Shown one piece after another: positions 12,186 to 14,882 of a stretch of 14,882 bases of DNA. A program made the translations under genes and the position numbers. Source of the DNA: Chloroflexota bacterium. Lineage in GTDB: Bacteria; Chloroflexota; Dehalococcoidia; E44-bin15. Within the stretch, counting starts at the first letter, position 1, and each line of letters begins with the position of its first letter. The notes under the pieces were generated by a model, which did no database searches, had not been told where the DNA came from, and saw only the letters and a list, made by a program, of their open reading frames with translations. Location of the stretch: positions 1 to 14,882 of the forward strand of contig JADFVG010000005.1 of NCBI GenBank assembly GCA_015222405.1, read 5' to 3'.

Positions 12186-14882
12186 CTACCCCTTACTTTC
12201 TACCAGACGCCTCACCAGTCTCAAGGCATCATCAATCTTGCGCTTGTCCTTACCCCCGGCTTGCCCCAGCGCAGCTCTACCTCCGCCACTGCCGCCAGCC
12301 ACTGCGGCAACCTGCTTCGCAATCTGCCCTGCATTCAGTTCCTTGGCGACAAGGTCCGGGGTGACCATAGCCACGAAGTTGGCCTGGTTCCCATAGACTG
12401 CTCCCAAGACGACAACCACGCTGCCCAGCCGCTCTTTGATTAAGTCACCCATATAGCGCAGCGATTCCATATTTGAGGCCGAAACCTTTGCTGCCAGCAC
12501 AGTGACGCCGGCGATAGACTCCGCCTTGTTGAGTAGCGAGTCCACTGTGTGCCTTTGAAGCTCCCGCTCCAATGAGAGGGCTCTTTTTCGCTCGGCATCG
12601 AGTTCTGTTTGCAGGGCGGAGATACGGCTCTTGATCTCGGAAGCTGAGACTCTTAGCTCCTGCGCTGTCTCTTCGACTAAGGAAAGCTTGGCTTCAACCA
12701 ACTCCTCAGCGCCTCTCCCGGTAACCGCCTCAATACGGCGCATCCCGGCACCGATGCTGCTCTCATCAATGATGAGGAAAAGCCCGATCTCACCTGTCGA
12801 ATTTACGTGGGTACCGCCACAGAGCTCAGTGCTTATCGCCGGGTCTCCAATCTCCAAAACCCGCACATCTTCCCCATACTTCTCGCCGAAGAAGGCCAAA
12901 GCTCCTTGAGCAATGGCTTCTCGATAAGGGATTATCCTGCTTCTCACTGGCAGGTTCTGGCGCACTCTTTCGTTCACGATGCGCTGCACCTCAGTCAGTT
13001 GCTCCCTAGTTGGAGAACCAAGATAAGTAAAATCAAAGCGGAGCCTGTCCGGGGCTACCAGAGAGCCTGCTTGCTGTACCTGGGTTCCCAGCACCTGGCG
13101 CAGAGACGCCTGAAGGAGATGGGTCGCCGTGTGGTTGCGGGCGATATCGAGGCGGCATTTTTCGCCCACGATGGCCTCGACCTCGTCATTCACTGATATT
13201 TGTCCTTCAACCACCTTACCTTGATGAATTATAAGCTCGCTGCCTTTCTCTATATGCCTCACGGTATTGGTGACGGTTATTCTCCCCTTTTCGCCGCGGA
13301 TTTCGCCGATGTCGCCTACCTGTCCTCCCATCTCGCCGTAGAAGGGCGTCTCCGAGAGATATGCCTCTATCTCCTGACCTTGCTCAGCGGCTTTCACCGA
13401 CTCTTTATTGACAATTAAGCCTGTTACCTGAGTTTTACGCCTTAAACATTCGTAGCCGACAAATTTGGTCGCTGGAACTTCTAATTTGAAGCGGGTCGCA
13501 ATATCCACAAAACCAAACTTCTGCGCTGCCGGAACTTCTAATTTGAAGCGAGTCGCAATATCCACAAAACCAACCTTCTGTGCCGCCCTTGCTCGCTCCC
13601 GTTGGCGCTCCATTTCCTGTTCAAAGCCCTCGCTGTCAATGGAGAGGCCACTTTCAGCAGCTATCTCATCGGTGAGCTCCTTGGGAAAGCCGTAGGTATC
13701 ATAGAGAAGGAAAACTTCGCTGCCGGAAATTTGACTTGGTATTTTCGAGGCGATGTCAAATTGTTGCTTAATAAGAGCTACTTTCTTGCTAGATAATGGT
13801 TGCGACTTCAACCCTGTGTAAGGCGACCGACGCGGTGTGTAAGCTGTAATACAAATTATGTTTACTGCCTCATAAAACTTGCTTCCAGCCTCTATCCAAC
13901 CTATATTTGAGTCCACGGTATCAAGTGGAGTCTTAGGTGTAATTGCTTTATCACTCCACTCCAACAATCCAGTTAGGTGTAATGGGAGGAAAGCCAATGA
14001 TTTCCCTTTGAATGGCAAATCTAACTCTTTCTCAACAGCGCCGATGAGTTCCTTTGGTATCTCGCGTCTGAATGCAATCATGCCCTCTAAGATTTGAATA
14101 CCCTTATCCAAAGTCTGGTTGAATCTTTCCTCTTCGGCTTCGATAATGTTGAGGATGAGGTCCCGATTTTTCACCAGCTCGGGATACTGGTCTCCCATCT
14201 GGGAGATCACAGCCTGTGCCAGCTTGCCGAGAAAAGGCTCCTCTAACCCCAGCTTCCTGCCGAAGAGGGCAGCACGGCGGAGCACCCGCCGCAGCACGTA
14301 GCCCCGCCCCTCATTGCTGGGCATAATCCCATCGCCAATAAGAAAGGTAACGGCGCGGCCATGCTCTGCCACGATCCTCAGCGCCCGGTCGGTGGTTTCA
14401 TCCTTGCCATAGACCTTGCCAGCAAGCCTTGACGCCTGCTCTATGAGGGGGGCAATAAGGTCGGTTTCATAGACTGATGGCTTCCCCTGTATCGCAGCCG
14501 CTGTACGCTCCAGACCCATTCCAGTGTCAATATTGGGCTTGGGCAGGAGGGGGCGCCTGCCATCCTTCTGCTGATCATATTGGGTAAAAACCAGATTCCA
14601 GATCTCGATGAAGCGACCGCATTCGCAGTTGGGGCCACATTCGGGCTTGCCACAGCCTGCGCCCGGTCCCAGGTCGTAGTGAATCTCACTACAGGGGCCA
14701 CAGGGTCCTGTTTCACCGGCCGGCCCCCAGAAATTATCGTCCTCGCCAAAGCGAAGAATTCTCGCCTCGGGAATTCCCTCCTCCCGCCAGTAACCAAAAG
14801 CCTCGTCATCATCAAGGAAGATGGTGATCCAAAGGCGTTCTGTTGGCAGTTCCAGACGCTGGGTAACAAACTCCCAGGCCCA
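12186..14882 (-). CDS. alaS: Alanyl-tRNA synthetase (5' end outside window), with an internal insertion
   Basis: The minus-strand frame is open from base 14882 to TAG at 12186, giving 898 residues. About 110 N-terminal residues lie outside. It attaches alanine to tRNA-Ala. Aminoacylation-domain motifs are FGEDDNFWGPAGETGPCGPCSEI, a Cys-rich CGKPECGPNCECGRF loop, EIWNLVF and NIDTGMGLER (14519 region). The editing domain has NHTATHLL and the Cys/His motif ELCGGTHVNSTGEIG. The C-Ala domain has GGSGGGRAALGQAGG. The full length should be near 1,010 residues against 870-880 usually. The excess is an in-frame block before LLYDTYGFP and a 19-residue duplication before the editing domain. All catalytic and editing motifs are intact and no stop interrupts the frame, so the gene looks functional. 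The ATG at 14519 is internal and not the start. Confidence 0.95.
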   Translation of the reverse strand, partial: WAWEFVTQRLELPTERLWITIFLDDDEAFGYWREEGIPEARILRFGEDDNFWGPAGETGPCGPCSEIHYDLGPGAGCGKPECGPNCECGRFIEIWNLVFTQYDQQKDGRRPLLPKPNIDTGMGLERTAAAIQGKPSVYETDLIAPLIEQASRLAGKVYGKDETTDRALRIVAEHGRAVTFLIGDGIMPSNEGRGYVLRRVLRRAALFGRKLGLEEPFLGKLAQAVISQMGDQYPELVKNRDLILNIIEAEEERFNQTLDKGIQILEGMIAFRREIPKELIGAVEKELDLPFKGKSLAFLPLHLTGLLEWSDKAITPKTPLDTVDSNIGWIEAGSKFYEAVNIICITAYTPRRSPYTGLKSQPLSSKKVALIKQQFDIASKIPSQISGSEVFLLYDTYGFPKELTDEIAAESGLSIDSEGFEQEMERQRERARAAQKVGFVDIATRFKLEVPAAQKFGFVDIATRFKLEVPATKFVGYECLRRKTQVTGLIVNKESVKAAEQGQEIEAYLSETPFYGEMGGQVGDIGEIRGEKGRITVTNTVRHIEKGSELIIHQGKVVEGQISVNDEVEAIVGEKCRLDIARNHTATHLLQASLRQVLGTQVQQAGSLVAPDRLRFDFTYLGSPTREQLTEVQRIVNERVRQNLPVRSRIIPYREAIAQGALAFFGEKYGEDVRVLEIGDPAISTELCGGTHVNSTGEIGLFLIIDESSIGAGMRRIEAVTGRGAEELVEAKLSLVEETAQELRVSASEIKSRISALQTELDAERKRALSLERELQRHTVDSLLNKAESIAGVTVLAAKVSASNMESLRYMGDLIKERLGSVVVVLGAVYGNQANFVAMVTPDLVAKELNAGQIAKQVAAVAGGSGGGRAALGQAGGKDKRKIDDALRLVRRLVESKG
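13474..13587. repeat. Tandem 57-bp duplication inside alaS
   Basis: Two adjacent 57-bp units, 13474-13530 and 13531-13587, match at 53 positions. Each encodes 19 residues, with cores reading GFVDIATRFKLEVP. Of the four differences, three are synonymous (two Ala codons and one Thr codon). One changes Val to Phe. The duplication lies in the linker between the aminoacylation and editing domains of AlaS, just before FVGYE. Confidence 0.9.
13727..14072 (-). other. Low-GC insertion block in the alaS coding sequence
   Basis: This block encodes the stretch between GIQILEGMIAF and EVFLLYDTYGFP. In E. coli AlaS the matching linker is about 20 residues. Here it is about 125, so roughly 105 residues are extra. 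GC in 13741-14040 is about 42%, against about 60% in 14161-14280. I see no stop codon, no frameshift, no intein splice residues and no known domain. The exact edges are uncertain by about 10-20 bases. Confidence 0.7.
13933..13983 (+). repeat. Pair of 11-bp direct repeats inside the alaS insertion
   Basis: TTAGGTGTAAT occurs at 13933-13943 and again at 13973-13983, both inside the low-GC block. The 40-bp offset is not a multiple of three, so the copies are read in different frames. This looks like a DNA-level repeat and not a protein-level repeat. It may be chance. Confidence 0.45.

Noticed and set aside
11381..12364. Long plus-strand open frame (327 codons) across aroE, ruvX and the end of alaS
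   Set aside because: It runs antisense to three well-recognised genes, its protein has no family motif, and it crosses gene boundaries. It is a by-product of GC-rich codon use.
13727..14072. Intein in AlaS
   Set aside because: There is no Cys/Ser at the start or His-Asn before a Cys/Ser/Thr at the end, no splicing blocks and no homing endonuclease motif. The block is also shorter than most inteins.
14441..14882. Broken or frameshifted alaS near the right edge
   Set aside because: The frame that reads NIDTGMGLER continues upstream without a stop to base 14882 and shows normal AlaS motifs. The ATG at 14519 is internal.

Overview
This 14.9 kb window is a gene-dense bacterial chromosome segment. 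GC is roughly 55-60% in most genes, and almost everything is coding. Most genes are housekeeping or central metabolism. There is no rRNA, tRNA, CRISPR array, transposase or phage gene. Four traits fit an anaerobic or facultative lineage such as Chloroflexota (Dehalococcoidia-like): a two-subunit methylmalonyl-CoA mutase, a fused shikimate kinase/3-dehydroquinate synthase, an acyl-CoA dehydrogenase, and frequent TTG starts. That placement is an inference from gene content and is uncertain.

Plus-strand block, 1-2453. The first genes are the C-terminal end of the methylmalonyl-CoA mutase catalytic subunit (cut by the left edge), methylmalonyl-CoA epimerase, and the B12-binding mutase subunit. 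Together they interconvert succinyl-CoA and methylmalonyl-CoA. A 78-residue stand-alone NIL-domain protein follows, then a divergent FdhD-like protein. The 3' end of fdhD overlaps the 3' end of the opposing tgt gene by 47 bp.

Minus-strand block, 14882 down to 2407. Ten genes run in one direction with gaps of 1-62 bp, which suggests one long transcription unit. In transcription order they are: alaS (5' end outside the window), ruvX, aroE, an HNH endonuclease gene, aroC, an aroK-aroB fusion, a ClC chloride transporter with two CBS domains, ctaB (heme O synthase), an acyl-CoA dehydrogenase, and tgt. AroKB, AroE and AroC supply steps 2, 4, 5 and 7 of chorismate synthesis. AroD and AroA are not in the window. 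The other genes serve tRNA charging, tRNA modification, Holliday-junction processing, heme and fatty-acid metabolism.

Main oddities. AlaS carries a low-GC in-frame insertion of about 105 residues, plus a separate tandem 57-bp duplication whose copies differ mostly at synonymous sites. A lower-GC HNH nuclease gene sits inside the shikimate cluster. The FdhD homologue lacks the CxxC motif. The ClC protein lacks the intracellular proton glutamate. I found no convincing new multi-gene system. The AlaS insertion is the most unusual feature.
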